A DNA stretch of 64,000 nucleotides from Lentibacillus sp. CBA3610 (lineage in GTDB: Bacteria > Bacillota > Bacilli > Bacillales > Amphibacillaceae), in assembly GCF_013373365.1 (NCBI RefSeq), contig NZ_CP035925.1, positions 2,790,001 to 2,854,000 on the forward strand, written 5' to 3'. Below are positions 38,828 to 46,240 of this stretch, one piece after another (the first letter of the stretch is position 1; each line of letters starts with the position of its first letter). A program made the position numbers and the translations under genes. The notes under the pieces were generated by a model, which saw only the letters and a list, made by a program, of their open reading frames with translations, was not told the DNA's origin and searched no databases.

Positions 38828-38949
38828 AAAAGGTGACCATCAGCCCTTCAAATTAATTTGCAAACCAACCTCAACCCTGACTTTTCTAAATGAAGCGCTC
38901 GTTGCTCATCGGGCGCTTGCATTGTTTCGTACACAAAGGGGCCATTGTT

Positions 38950-39201
38950 ATGCGAAATCCGTATGAAAAATACATACGCATGGAATTGCTGACGCTGGCA
39001 CTGGCTGTCGTAATCGGATTGATCGCCATCCTGCAGGGGTATGTGGTCATCATACTATTGTCCATGTATTTGCTTGCATTCAGCATATTTTGCGAAGGTT
39101 TCCTGCAGCTCAATACCAATAGAGGTATGGATGGTATCAAACAGTTTGTTAAAGCCGGGATGCTGATGCTTTTGGCTACTATTCTGTTTTTCTCCCTATA
39201 A
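38950..39201 (+). CDS. Small two- to three-helix membrane protein
   Basis: 83 residues, start ATG at 38950 after AAAGGGG. After a charged MRNPYEKYIRMEL start come hydrophobic stretches (TLALAVVIGLIAIL, YVVIILLSMYLLAFSIF, GMLMLLATILFFSL). I do not recognise a family with certainty. It is plus-strand, following gerQ and the R3 element. Likely real given its ribosome site and membrane-protein pattern; function unknown. Confidence 0.65.
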   Translation: MRNPYEKYIRMELLTLALAVVIGLIAILQGYVVIILLSMYLLAFSIFCEGFLQLNTNRGMDGIKQFVKAGMLMLLATILFFSL

Positions 39202-39230
39202 TGGTGTGTTAAAGGAGATCAAGTAATCTG

Positions 39231-39484
39231 TTTCACTATTACAATCGAAACAAAAAGGGGCATATTTTTAGAAACTTGTGCTCCTTTTTAGTGAGTTTTT
39301 TCGACTGTAGTAAAAAGAAGGTATGTTGTCGCGGTCATGGTTGGGTATGCTTGTCCGCGCGAAATCGGGTGGTTGTCACGCGAAATTCAGGCATCGTTGC
39401 GCGAAATCATGAAGTTGTCGTGCGATTTTGCCCCTTTCCCGCGCGAATCAGCACATTTACCGGGTGTGCCGTGCTCCGCTGATG
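39231..39484 (+). repeat. Composite element R4 copy 2: hairpin plus GCGCGAAAT array
   Basis: Starts TTTCACTATTACAATCGAAAC exactly as copy 1 at 21536. The outer inverted repeat ACAATCGAAA / TTTCGACTGT encloses an inner AAAAGGGGCA hairpin; then four or five GCGCGAAAT units at about 20-bp spacing (39357-39450) and the shared end AATCAGCACATTTACCGGGTGTGCCG. It lies in a convergent intergenic region. Confidence 0.85.
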
Positions 39485-39570
39485 AGTCCATGAAAATACC
39501 ACAGTGACAGGAGTTGCGGCAGCCAAACATAGCTATGTTTGGACCACCCTATTTCCTTATAAATACTTTA

Positions 39571-39751
39571 TCCCGCATGTAAAGGGCAGTAAACTCCCAA
39601 AGAACGGAAGCTAACTGCCCTTAAATGTCCGATTCTGTTCGGGCCTGCACGATGCAGGTCACAAAGGCGTTGCAACAGGACGCCTGAGGTTTTAGCCTTT
39701 GTTCCTTATTATCATCGGGGAAAAACGCCCCGATGAATGAAGTTTCACTTT
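39571..39751 (-). repeat. Multi-hairpin element R3, copy B
   Basis: Minus-strand order: AAAGTGAAACTTC, hairpin TCATCGGGG / CCCCGATGA, an extra insert with AGGCGT/ACGCCT and CCTGCA/TGCAGG hairpins, TCGGACATTT, hairpin AGGGCAGT...ACTGCCCT, ending ACATGCGGGATAAA. Its first bases form the ywdK stop codon, so the element overlaps the gene end. Confidence 0.8.
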
Positions 39752-40119
39752 ACAACGGCATACCCGATCAGTACCCAGCCAATCAGAAAAGCAACACCGC
39801 CAAATGGCGTAATCATGGCAAATGTTTTGACACTGGTGGTCGAATAGATATAAAGACTGCCTGAAAACAGGATAATACCGATGAAGAACATCCAGCCTGC
39901 CCACATCATACCGCTGCTTTCAATTTTAGCCAGCAGTATTCCGGTAACGAATAAAGCCATCGTGTGGAACATTTGATAATTGACTGCTTTCTCCCATGTT
40001 CCCAGTTGTTTTTCAGATAGCCTTCCTTCAAGACCATGCGCTCCGAATGCACCAAGGGCTACCGCCAGAAAACCATTAATCGCTCCGAGAATCAGGAATA
40101 ATTTCATATGGTTGCTCAA
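39745..40119 (-). CDS. ywdK: DUF423 membrane protein YwdK
   Basis: 124-residue integral membrane protein with four predicted helices, starting LFLILGAINGFLAVALGAFGAHGLEGRLSEKQLGTWEKAVNYQMFHTMAL, the DUF423 signature. Function is unknown. In Bacillus it neighbours gerQ (ywdL) and ywdI, as here. ywdI ends about 17 bp upstream, so the two are likely co-transcribed. Confidence 0.9.
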   Translation of the reverse strand: MSNHMKLFLILGAINGFLAVALGAFGAHGLEGRLSEKQLGTWEKAVNYQMFHTMALFVTGILLAKIESSGMMWAGWMFFIGIILFSGSLYIYSTTSVKTFAMITPFGGVAFLIGWVLIGYAVVK

Positions 40120-40136
40120 GTCCTTTCATTCCATTG

Positions 40137-40427
40137 TTAAAAGTCAAATATTGAATCGCCATTGGCCCCGTCATGATTAACAGTCGTTTGTACCGGCTTC
40201 GATGATTGTTCAGCAGACTTATCGCCCATCATCGCTTTCATCTCCCCGGCGGTTATATCATGTCCGGAACCCGATTCAGCAACAGATTGTTCCTCCATTA
40301 ATAATTCAGAAAGCAGCTGGATATTGGCAATATGTTTCCTCATGACACTCTCATTTGCAGATTTCCGCTGTGCTTCTTCCAATTCCCGCTTCATTTTTTG
40401 CAGAATCGTATCCGTTGCAACTGCCAT
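40137..40427 (-). CDS. ywdI: YwdI family protein
   Basis: 96-residue, mostly helical, charged protein (AVATDTILQKMKRELEEAQ; VMRKHIANIQLLSELLM) with a low-complexity polar C-terminus. Resembles YwdI, a Bacillales protein of unknown function always near ywdK and gerQ. ATG at 40427 is 8 bp after GGAG; a GTG three codons upstream overlaps that site. Confidence 0.75.
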   Translation of the reverse strand: MAVATDTILQKMKRELEEAQRKSANESVMRKHIANIQLLSELLMEEQSVAESGSGHDITAGEMKAMMGDKSAEQSSKPVQTTVNHDGANGDSIFDF

Positions 40428-40504
40428 TTCGGCCACTCCTTTAACGTCACAAAATTTTAATTATGCTAAGTGATATTTGTCAGCATTTCTTAGAAAAAAC
40501 TCGG

Positions 40505-40615
40505 CTGCCGTCTAGTCTTTTCAGAGATCAGAGGCCGGGAGTCAGGTTGGAAGAAATCGGCGAACTAGCCGATTACTTTAGTTAAAACAGCCCTGAATTT
40601 TATACTTTCCTATTT
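40505..40615. repeat. Decayed one-armed R2 element
   Basis: CAGAGGCCGGGAGTCAGGTTGG, an ATCGGCGAACTAGCCGAT hairpin and CCTGAATTTTATACTTTCCT parallel the left half of the 7982-8140 element in order, but the right arm is missing. Confidence 0.6.
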
Positions 40616-40694
40616 TATAAAAAAAGTGATGCAAACAATCGATCTTGAAAAAACTTCACAAACCAGTATAACATGAAGCTATTTTTCACCAATA

Positions 40695-40726
40695 AAAAAG
40701 CCTTGGCCGCTCCTCCAAGACTTTTT
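40695..40726 (-). terminator. Terminator of small gene 40737-40877
   Basis: Minus strand: AAAAAGTCTTGG, 8-nt loop, CCAAGGCTTTTT with one mismatch, followed by further Ts. It lies about 10 bp past the stop codon of the small reading frame. Confidence 0.8.
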
Positions 40727-40736
40727 GAAAGTATTA

Positions 40737-40877
40737 TTATGGACCTGCACTTACACCTTTTTGTTCTTCTTCCGTATAGCGTTTATAAACCCATTGCAAA
40801 AAGACAAGTTCGTTTTCATGAAGCTCCCTGCCAAGTTGCTCTTCTGTCGTTTTTCTTACCTGCAAAAAGCTTTCCAT
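40737..40877 (-). CDS. Unannotated small protein, 46 residues
   Basis: A 46-codon frame starting MESFLQVRKTTEEQLG and running RELHENELVFLQWVYKRYTEEE to a stop. It is charged and probably helical. Support is from context: a TAGGGGGA ribosome site about 11 bp upstream of the ATG, a consensus-like promoter at 40930-40958, and a good terminator just after the stop. I do not recognise the family. It is too short for routine open-frame listing, and the overlapping plus-strand frame lacks any signals. Confidence 0.7.
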   Translation of the reverse strand: MESFLQVRKTTEEQLGRELHENELVFLQWVYKRYTEEEQKGVSAGP

Positions 40878-40929
40878 AACGCTACATTCCCCCTAAGATT
40901 GACGTAAGGCGTATACAATACCGTGTTTA

Positions 40930-40958
40930 ATTATACAGTTAATTTCCAACAATATCAA
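40930..40958 (-). promoter_or_regulatory. SigA-type promoter for small gene 40737-40877
   Basis: Minus strand TTGATA (40958-40953), exactly 17 bp, TATAAT (40935-40930). Transcription would start about 45 bp before the small gene's ATG. Confidence 0.75.
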
Positions 40959-41007
40959 TACCGAATTTTAAATTTACAAAATATACTGATAATCGACATT
41001 TCACGAT

Positions 41008-41130
41008 AAAGTGAAACTTCAATCAGCGGAGTGGTTTTCCCCACTGATTGTTAGCCCGAACAGAATCGGACAATCACGGCCAGTTAGCCGCCGTGTTTTG
41101 GCGGGTTACTGCCCGTTATATGCGGGGTAT
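41008..41130 (+). repeat. Multi-hairpin element R3, copy C
   Basis: AAAGTGAAACTTC, hairpin AATCAGCGGAGTGG/CCCACTGATT, CGAACAGAATCGGACA, hairpin around GCCGCCGTGTTTTGGCGGG, ending TATATGCGGGGTA. Its right end is 3 bp from the stop codon of the minus-strand gene at 41134. Confidence 0.8.
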
Positions 41131-41133
41131 TTT

Positions 41134-41448
41134 TTAACTTTCCTGCTGTTTACGTTCATCTAGCTGTGTTTCCAATTCAGAAATACGGGCACGCAGCTCG
41201 TTAATATCTTCTTTTGTTGCTAAACCGAGGTCCTTAGCCATCTTCTGGGTCTGTTCAAATTGCTTCGTGTTCCATTCATCCGTTTTCATTTCACCTTTGT
41301 CCATAAAATTACGCATAACTGTTCGGGCCTGATCCTGTGTCAATTCATTTTTCTCAACCATTTCCTGTAATTTTTTGTCTAATTTTTCCTTCCCGGTAAC
41401 AGCTGCACCAAGTCCTAAAAGAAATCCCTTTTTCAAAAAATCACTCAT
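41134..41448 (-). CDS. Phasin-like helical protein
   Basis: 104 residues: a short N-terminal segment (MSDFLKKGFLLGLGAAVTGKEKL), then charged helices ending in a coiled coil (EDINELRARISELETQLDERKQ). It resembles the small polyhydroxyalkanoate-granule-associated/phasin-superfamily proteins of Firmicutes; a PHA role is not demonstrated and no PHA synthase gene is in the window. ATG 41448 follows AAGGAGCG. Confidence 0.65.
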   Translation of the reverse strand: MSDFLKKGFLLGLGAAVTGKEKLDKKLQEMVEKNELTQDQARTVMRNFMDKGEMKTDEWNTKQFEQTQKMAKDLGLATKEDINELRARISELETQLDERKQQES

Positions 41449-41807
41449 TATCCACACGCTCCTTTTGAATAGATGAAATCGTTATACTCGCAAACGTAAC
41501 CATGAGGGGCCAGCATATGAAAAACGCCAACAAAGTTATATAACTAAACCAATTTTAACATGTTCACAAAAAGTATAATAATGAATTGGTTCTCCTTATT
41601 GTCTTTTCCCGTAAAAAAGTTTATTTAAACCACTTCAGAATTTCATGCAGGCAGGATATTTTAATAACATGTGCTATGTGCTAATGTTATATTCGCTGAA
41701 AGCCTCTCATATGATTGCCATCCTCTAATCGTTTATAAATTCGAACTAGTCAGTTTGCATCACTTCGTATATAATGGAGAAAATACAACTCTATGCGGGG
41801 GAAGCTT
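41449..41807. other. Divergent intergenic region, no gene seen
   Basis: About 360 bp of AT-rich sequence between the phasin-like gene and the YjiH gene. It must hold promoters for both, but I see no RNA element, repeat or small gene that I can support. Confidence 0.5.
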
Positions 41808-43157
41808 ATGGAAAAGAAATCATATAACGTAAGTGATCATTTAAAGTTTATTATCCCGTCACTTCTCGGGATCTTCCTGTTCATGACACCGGTCAGCACC
41901 GGGGACGGTTTGACAATACCAATTGGTGTCTTAGCAAATTGGATTCAGGCGCTGCTGACTGATCATCTTTCCTTAATCATGATGGTCATCATAGTATTGA
42001 CAGCTATATTAACGGTTTTCGCCAGAATACAGGGTCCGAATGTTTTTGCTGACACGCCTTTCTTTCAGGATTTATTTTACAAAAGTATGTTTTGGACGAT
42101 AACACGGGTTGTTGCAGCTGTTTTCGCTGTTATGGTATTTTTCCGGCTGGGTCCTGAATTCATTCATAGTGACGTTACCGGACAGACGCTATTAGGGGAC
42201 CTTTTGCATGTCTTGTTTGCCGTCTTTCTGTTTGCCGGTCTGTTTTTGCCTTTATTAATGAATTACGGTTTGCTGGATTTATTCGGTACATTAATGACCA
42301 AAATCATGCGCCCATTATTTAAACTTCCCGGACGTTCATCGATTGATGCATTGGCATCATGGGTTGGAGATGGCACCATTGGGGTGTTGATGACAAGTAA
42401 ACAGTACGAAGGTGGCTATTATACGAAACGTGAAGCTGCTGTTATCGGTACAACGTTCTCTGTCGTTTCGATTACATTTACACTTGTCATTGTCAGTGAA
42501 GTCGGCCTTGGGCATATGTTTGTACCCTTTTATTTAACAGTCATTGCCGCCGGGTTTATCGCAGCACTCATTATGCCGCGAATTCCGCCGTTATCACGAA
42601 AAGCAGGCACATATCTAAGTGAATCAGCGGCTGGAACAGAAGAGGAAATTCCACAAGGTTATAACAGTTTTACACTTGGTTATGAAAGAGCACTGAACAA
42701 AGCGAGTAAGCAAACGAGTATCTATAAATTTTTTAAAGAAGGCGGACAGAACATTCTCGATATGTGGATGGGGGTTGCACCCATTGTCATGGCTTTTGGT
42801 CTGATTGCCCTGGTTATTGCTGAATATACACCAGTATTCGGCTGGCTTGGGCTCCCGTTTGTCCCGCTTCTGGAATTGATGCAAGTGCCATTCGCAAAAG
42901 AGGCATCTGAAACCATGTTAATCGGTTTTGCGGATATGTTCCTTCCTGCCGTCATCGGTGCATCAATCGAAGCAGAAATCACCAGGTTTATTATTGGCGC
43001 ATTATCCGTAACCCAATTGATTTACATGTCAGAGGTCGGCGGCCTATTGCTCGGCTCCAAAGTCCCGGTTTCATTGAAGGATCTGTTTATCATATTCCTG
43101 CTGCGGACCATCATCACATTGCCGATCATCACGCTGATTGCCCATATGATATTTTAA
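41808..43157 (+). CDS. YjiH family membrane protein (nucleoside recognition/gate domain)
   Basis: 449 residues with about 10-11 membrane helices. It contains LLMNYGLLDLFGTLMTKIMRPLFKLPGRSSIDALASWVGDGTIGVL, characteristic of the Gate/nucleoside-recognition fold found in YjiH proteins and SpoIIIAE/SpmA-like exporters. Substrate unknown. ATG 41808 follows GGGGGAAG; an upstream in-frame ATG overlaps that site. Confidence 0.82.
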   Translation: MEKKSYNVSDHLKFIIPSLLGIFLFMTPVSTGDGLTIPIGVLANWIQALLTDHLSLIMMVIIVLTAILTVFARIQGPNVFADTPFFQDLFYKSMFWTITRVVAAVFAVMVFFRLGPEFIHSDVTGQTLLGDLLHVLFAVFLFAGLFLPLLMNYGLLDLFGTLMTKIMRPLFKLPGRSSIDALASWVGDGTIGVLMTSKQYEGGYYTKREAAVIGTTFSVVSITFTLVIVSEVGLGHMFVPFYLTVIAAGFIAALIMPRIPPLSRKAGTYLSESAAGTEEEIPQGYNSFTLGYERALNKASKQTSIYKFFKEGGQNILDMWMGVAPIVMAFGLIALVIAEYTPVFGWLGLPFVPLLELMQVPFAKEASETMLIGFADMFLPAVIGASIEAEITRFIIGALSVTQLIYMSEVGGLLLGSKVPVSLKDLFIIFLLRTIITLPIITLIAHMIF

Positions 43158-43165
43158 TCATACGA

Positions 43166-43202
43166 AAACTGCCCCGTCTTATTATGACAGGGCATTTTTT
43201 GT
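43166..43202 (+). terminator. Terminator after the YjiH gene
   Basis: TGCCCCGTC / GACAGGGCA stem with one mismatch, a 7-nt loop and TTTTTT. It ends transcription between two convergent genes. Confidence 0.85.
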
Positions 43203-43237
43203 ATCTTTTTATATCAGGGGGAATCCTTCATTTTATT

Positions 43238-44065
43238 TTAACGAAACGTTTGCTTTGTTGTATCCTTTATTTTATCTGTGCTTAATGACGTGTTTTTAGG
43301 TATCTCTTCATCCGCTTCTTCATGCTGGGAGGCCTCTTCCACCAATTCTCCTTGATAGCCAAGCTGCTCAGCCATTTGCTGCATGAATTCATAAAAGCTG
43401 TGGCGTTTGTCCGGACCGGCATGATAGATACCTGTCAATTCATTTTTTACAAATTCGGCAACTGCCATGGCTAAGTCATTGACATGAACAAATGTCCTGA
43501 TTAAATCATCACGATACGCCACTGTTTTTCCTAAACGCAATTGGGCTATCAACTTATCGGTTCGGTCATCCAATTGACCGATTTTATTTTCACCATAAAT
43601 CGGACCGGCCCTTAAAATAGCGTAATTGGTTAATTCCTGCGTGATAAAGTGTTCAGCCTTGACTTTCGCATTTGCATAGGTGCTGAACACATGATCCTCA
43701 GGTAACCTGGAAATGGGATCATCTTCATTATACGGTCCGTTGCCCGCCGTAAACACATAGTCTGACGACATATAAACCAATTTTGTTTGTGGTGTCAGAT
43801 GTGTTATTAAATGTGAAAGTCCCTCTTGAATCAGTTCATCTTCATACGGTCCGCTCATGACCGACCAAACCACAACATCCGGCTGTGTTTGTTTATAAAA
43901 CTCCGAAAACGATTCAGGCTGATTCACATCTAATTTATATAGATCATCGAACACTGCCGGATCTTCCAGGTACGTGCCAGTGACTTCCGTATTCGGGGTC
44001 TCTTGCAATATTTGATAAATCGATGCACCTGCATATCCGCTAGCGCCAAACACACATACCTTCAT
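43238..44065 (-). CDS. NAD(P)-dependent epimerase/reductase, RmlD-like
   Basis: About 275 residues. Rossmann motif GASGYAG at the N-terminus, SSDYVF and the catalytic YANAK (YxxxK) identify an extended SDR of the dTDP-4-dehydrorhamnose reductase type. The C-terminus is Glu/Thr-rich and unlike rhamnose reductases, so the sugar substrate is uncertain. Start 44065 (MKVCVFG) is preceded by GGATGGTGG. It directly follows the acyltransferase gene on the same strand (27-bp gap), suggesting a joint role in modifying a cell-surface glycan. Confidence 0.8.
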   Translation of the reverse strand: MKVCVFGASGYAGASIYQILQETPNTEVTGTYLEDPAVFDDLYKLDVNQPESFSEFYKQTQPDVVVWSVMSGPYEDELIQEGLSHLITHLTPQTKLVYMSSDYVFTAGNGPYNEDDPISRLPEDHVFSTYANAKVKAEHFITQELTNYAILRAGPIYGENKIGQLDDRTDKLIAQLRLGKTVAYRDDLIRTFVHVNDLAMAVAEFVKNELTGIYHAGPDKRHSFYEFMQQMAEQLGYQGELVEEASQHEEADEEIPKNTSLSTDKIKDTTKQTFR

Positions 44066-44092
44066 TTGTGCCACCATCCTTTAAATAGTGTT

Positions 44093-45127
44093 TCAAGCAC
44101 TTGCATTATTTCCGTAGTGCTGCTTCCGATGACGGTTATTAAATTTGTCTTTCAAAATGGACATTTTTCCTTCAATAACAGGCTGCCAGATACCCTGAAC
44201 CGGTCTGCTTGATAGAACTAGTACAATCATTGCTGACATAACAGCAAGCCCAAGCAGGTCTATGACACTATTAACTGTGAATAAATCGGCCTCCCGGAAA
44301 AATTGAACAAAAAATCCGTGCAATAAATAGACGTATAGTGTTCTTGTTCCCAAAACAGTTAATCTACTGCGTTTAGCAGGAATCCAAGCTAATACACTGG
44401 CCGCCATGACTGCTGACGTTACATAAACAAGCAGCCTTGCGATGATACCATATTCCGGAAGTCCTAAGCTGCTGTAGGATTTGGATGCCAATAACCAGCC
44501 CGTGTTGAAGTCCGGTGCATAATAGATCGCAACGGCCGCAACAGCCATGACAACCACCGCCGCTATCCGCAGCTGAAGTCGCTTAAGCCACATGAGGTGG
44601 TTTTGTGTCAGCCAATATCCCATAAGGAAAAATGGGAAAAAGACAAATGTCCGTGACAAGCTGAATGTGTGGCCGATCTCACCAAAATAACCAACAATTA
44701 ATCCGATTCCAACCGATATGGAAAGTCCCATTAAGGCTGGCATTTTTTTGAACCAAATCAGTAACATGTGCCAGCTGAATAAACTGAATAAAAACCACAG
44801 CGACCAATGCGGATAAAACATCTCAGTCTGCCAGCCATCTTTACCGATTAAAACATAATAACCTGTATAAAGAATTTGAAAAATCAAGTATGGCACCAAT
44901 AATTTTTGGGCTAATTTCATGATATATTTTATATTCCCTGATCCCTTTGCAAAAAAACCTGCCAGAAAAATGAATGCCGGCATATGGAACGTATATATCC
45001 AGAGATAAAGGGTGTTTACGCCTGCAGATTCACTCACGAATGGCTGGATGACGTGACCAAACACAACAAGGAAAATCAAGATCAATTTCGCATTATCAAA
45101 ATACGCATTCCTTTCCACATTCTTCAT
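44093..45127 (-). CDS. Membrane acyltransferase, fucose 4-O-acetylase-like
   Basis: 344 residues with about ten membrane helices. The start NAYFDNAKLILIFLVVFGHVIQPF contains the conserved N-terminal His of acyltransferase-3/NolL-type enzymes; TFHMPAFIFLAGFFAKGS is the second family motif. These enzymes O-acetylate surface polysaccharides. It is first in a two-gene unit with the RmlD-like gene. Confidence 0.82.
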   Translation of the reverse strand: MKNVERNAYFDNAKLILIFLVVFGHVIQPFVSESAGVNTLYLWIYTFHMPAFIFLAGFFAKGSGNIKYIMKLAQKLLVPYLIFQILYTGYYVLIGKDGWQTEMFYPHWSLWFLFSLFSWHMLLIWFKKMPALMGLSISVGIGLIVGYFGEIGHTFSLSRTFVFFPFFLMGYWLTQNHLMWLKRLQLRIAAVVVMAVAAVAIYYAPDFNTGWLLASKSYSSLGLPEYGIIARLLVYVTSAVMAASVLAWIPAKRSRLTVLGTRTLYVYLLHGFFVQFFREADLFTVNSVIDLLGLAVMSAMIVLVLSSRPVQGIWQPVIEGKMSILKDKFNNRHRKQHYGNNASA

Positions 45128-45306
45128 CCCTTTACGTTTATATTCCTGAAGCTTTCTATACCACTATACCCTATGTGAATCTGTATTACTTCAGGTAAAT
45201 GTCATTTGTTATTGAATCGTAAATGGAATGAAAAAAATAACACGATTTTGCCACTTTTTTGTTTTATAACGGGTGGTAAAATGCTGTTTTATTGCTAATT
45301 TGCTGA

Positions 45307-46149
45307 CTACTCCGCCACTTTTTTCTTCTCCTTCTGTGCTGTTGCTTTTTTCCGTTTCGCTTTCGGTTTCGTATCTTTTTGTGCACGATTGAGGGATTCC
45401 TGAAGTGCATCCATCAGGTTGGTGACATTATCCGGTGTCTGTTTTTCTTCAGCCGTTGTCACCTCATCACCATTCTTCTTCGCTTCAATCAAATCCATTA
45501 GTGCTGTCCGGTACTCATCATGATACTTTTCCGGGTCGAATTCGGCTGACATTTGATCAATCAGCATTTTTGCCGTTTCCAGTTCTTTTTCCTCGGGGTT
45601 GTTTTCTGCCGGTACGTTCGGAACATCTTTCACGTCCCGCACTTCATCCGGGTAATGAATGGTTTCCACAACAAGTGTATTCTGATAAATCCGGATAACA
45701 GCCAACTGTTCTTTTGAGCGGATCATCATTTTGGCGATGCCGATTTTCCCGGTATCTTCAAGTGCTGAGCGGAGAAGGCCGTATGATTTTGCTCCGCCTT
45801 CATTCGGCGACAGATAATAACTCTTTTCAAAATAAATCGGGTCAATCTCATCCAAATTAACAAAATCCATAATTTCAACAGCTTTATCCGTTTGTTCCTT
45901 CTTTAAATTTTCCAGTTCCTCATCATCAAGCACGACAAATTTATTTTTGGCATATTCATATGCTTTGACGATTTCATCATTCTCGATTTCACGATTACAG
46001 TTTGGACATACTTTTTGATATTTGACCGGTGTCTGGCATTCCTTATGAAGATTCCTCAATTTCACATCCTTATTCTCCGTTGCGGCATGCATCTTTACCG
46101 GGATATTTACGAGTCCAAAACTGATTGTCCCTTTCCACATAGTATGCAT
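45307..46149 (-). CDS. ku: Non-homologous end-joining protein Ku
   Basis: Bacterial Ku: homodimeric ring that binds DNA ends and recruits LigD. The 280-residue protein starts MHTMWKGTISFGLVNIPVKM, the invariant Ku N-terminus, with YQKVCPNCNREIENDEIVKAYEY in the core. The C-terminus is Lys-rich (KAKRKKATAQKEKKK), a DNA-binding tail. Start 46149 follows AAAGGAGGG; the longer frame is upstream of that site. It is divergent from ligD with a 91-bp gap. Confidence 0.93.
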   Translation of the reverse strand: MHTMWKGTISFGLVNIPVKMHAATENKDVKLRNLHKECQTPVKYQKVCPNCNREIENDEIVKAYEYAKNKFVVLDDEELENLKKEQTDKAVEIMDFVNLDEIDPIYFEKSYYLSPNEGGAKSYGLLRSALEDTGKIGIAKMMIRSKEQLAVIRIYQNTLVVETIHYPDEVRDVKDVPNVPAENNPEEKELETAKMLIDQMSAEFDPEKYHDEYRTALMDLIEAKKNGDEVTTAEEKQTPDNVTNLMDALQESLNRAQKDTKPKAKRKKATAQKEKKKVAE

Positions 46150-46192
46150 GAAAAAAGCCCTCCTTTTTCGTATAGTTTGGCTTTTGCTGCAT

Positions 46193-46222
46193 GAATTTAT
46201 CCAGTCCAATGCGGGCATTTTA
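46193..46222 (+). promoter_or_regulatory. Possible SigG promoter for ligD
   Basis: GAATT, 18 bp, CATTTTA resembles the forespore SigG consensus (gHATR, 18 bp, CATnHTA) with one -35 mismatch. B. subtilis ku and ligD belong to the SigG regulon. A weaker match on the minus strand (GGATA, 18 bp, CAAACTA) could serve ku. The short distance to the ligD start codon is a concern. Confidence 0.3.
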
Positions 46223-46240
46223 TGAAGAGAGGTGTTTGAT

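Noticed and set aside
40673..40879. Plus-strand 68-codon frame opposite the small gene
   Set aside because: No ribosome site or promoter; the minus-strand 46-codon frame has promoter, ribosome site and terminator.
44984..45178. Plus-strand frame overlapping the start of the acyltransferase gene
   Set aside because: Antisense shadow of the membrane-protein N-terminus without its own signals.
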